Shown: one piece after another, positions 63,794-64,000 of the stretch
How the letters are laid out: each line of letters begins with the position of its first letter
Position numbering within the stretch: position 1 is the stretch's first letter
Source: Bacillus sp. BA3
Lineage (GTDB): Bacteria; Bacillota; Bacilli; Bacillales; DSM-1321
Direction of reading: 5' to 3'
Assembly (NCBI GenBank): GCA_002835675.1
Contig: PIZR01000002.1
Span: 783,878-847,877 of the forward strand
DNA: 64,000 nt
Translations under genes and position numbers: made by a program
The notes under the pieces: model-generated
What the model saw: only the letters and a program-made list of their open reading frames with translations
Told to the model about the DNA's origin: nothing
Database searches by the model: none

Positions 63794-64000
63794 GCCCGAT
63801 ATTTCTCCGTTAACGTATCCATCGTAATCCCGCTTGGCTGATATAATATTTTCACTTGGGAAATGACATTCGGCGATCCTATTTCAATCATTCTTACATT
63901 CATTTTTTCTATCACGGCAAAAAGTTCGGAAAGCTCGCCCTCCATTGTCGTTTCAAGGGGGTGAACCTCATACTTGACACCAGATTCTTCAATGATCTTG
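63790..64000 (-). CDS. Thiamine-binding protein, YqgV/MTH1187 family (partial)
   Basis: Only the last 69 codons are visible; the 5' end lies beyond the window. The readable part begins KIIEESGVKYEVHPLETTME, the hallmark of the MTH1187/YqgV fold, and continues EGELSELFAVIEKMNVRMIE. Proteins of this family bind thiamine or related pyrimidines and act as soluble sensors beside thiamine-pyrimidine transporters. The coding sequence ends RA-stop, overlapping the permease ATG. Confidence 0.83.
   Translation of the reverse strand, partial: KIIEESGVKYEVHPLETTMEGELSELFAVIEKMNVRMIEIGSPNVISQVKILYQPSGITMDTLTEKYRA

Overview
The window looks like a chromosomal core segment of a spore-forming Bacillaceae species. 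Three things point there. Gene order follows the Bacillus subtilis dnaI-to-nadK2 neighbourhood almost gene for gene. Several genes belong to sporulation families (ytaF, ytvI, ytrH, ytrI, ytfJ). The regulatory sites are Bacillus-type: a CcpN operator pair, ARG boxes, cre sites, and sigma-W and sigma-E promoters. The glyoxylate shunt (aceB, aceA), the HflK/HflC pair and EcsC are absent from the equivalent B. subtilis segment and resemble B. cereus or Peribacillus-type genomes. Any genus assignment is inference. I saw no tRNA, rRNA, CRISPR array or intact insertion sequence.

Layout, with most genes on the minus strand so that transcription runs from high to low coordinates. 1-5400: primosome genes dnaB-dnaI (dnaI cut by the window edge), nrdR, speD, gapB. 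Between speD and gapB lies an insertion scar holding an IS1182-like transposase relic and a GC-rich dispersed repeat, bracketed by a duplicated terminator. 5555-12465: coaE, ytaF, mutM, polA and the hflK-hflC pair. 12466-12903: a second copy of the dispersed repeat, flanked by duplicated hairpins. 12904-19224: phoP-phoR and the TCA operon citZ-icd-mdh. 19764-24544: ytwI, ytvI (plus strand) and aceB-aceA. 24922-32340: a carbon-flow run of malic enzyme, FadR-like regulator, accD, accA, pfkA, pyk, fxsA. 32453-40836: dnaE, ytrH-ytrI, nrnA, ytpI, ytoI, ytkL. 40956-47937: an M24 peptidase, a universal stress protein, argG-argH under ARG boxes, moaB and an EcsC protein. 48149-54960: ackA, ytxK, the third repeat copy, a GX3-repeat protein, tpx, ytfJ, ytfI, yteJ and sigma-W-controlled sppA.

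55237-60349 is a cassette that interrupts the usual sppA/nadK2 neighbourhood: a PrpR-type regulator, a KdgT-type permease, a four-carbon acid-sugar kinase (DtnK family) and PdxA2. Together these predict uptake, phosphorylation and oxidative decarboxylation of a four-carbon sugar acid such as D-threonate or D-erythronate to dihydroxyacetone phosphate. Imperfect 41-bp direct repeats (35/41 identical) flank the cassette. Its regulator has a sigma-54-activator architecture but lacks the GAFTGA loop, and the promoter it seems to serve looks like a sigma-A promoter with a cre site. 60656-64000: nadK2 (with an unusual GDDGT motif), then a minus-strand operon of a thiamine-binding-type protein (cut by the window edge), an ABC permease, an ABC ATPase and a TatD-type hydrolase, probably for a thiamine-related pyrimidine.

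The most interesting parts are the C4-acid cassette with its atypical regulator and duplicated flanks, and the GC-rich repeats whose two best-preserved insertions both sit between duplicated hairpins.
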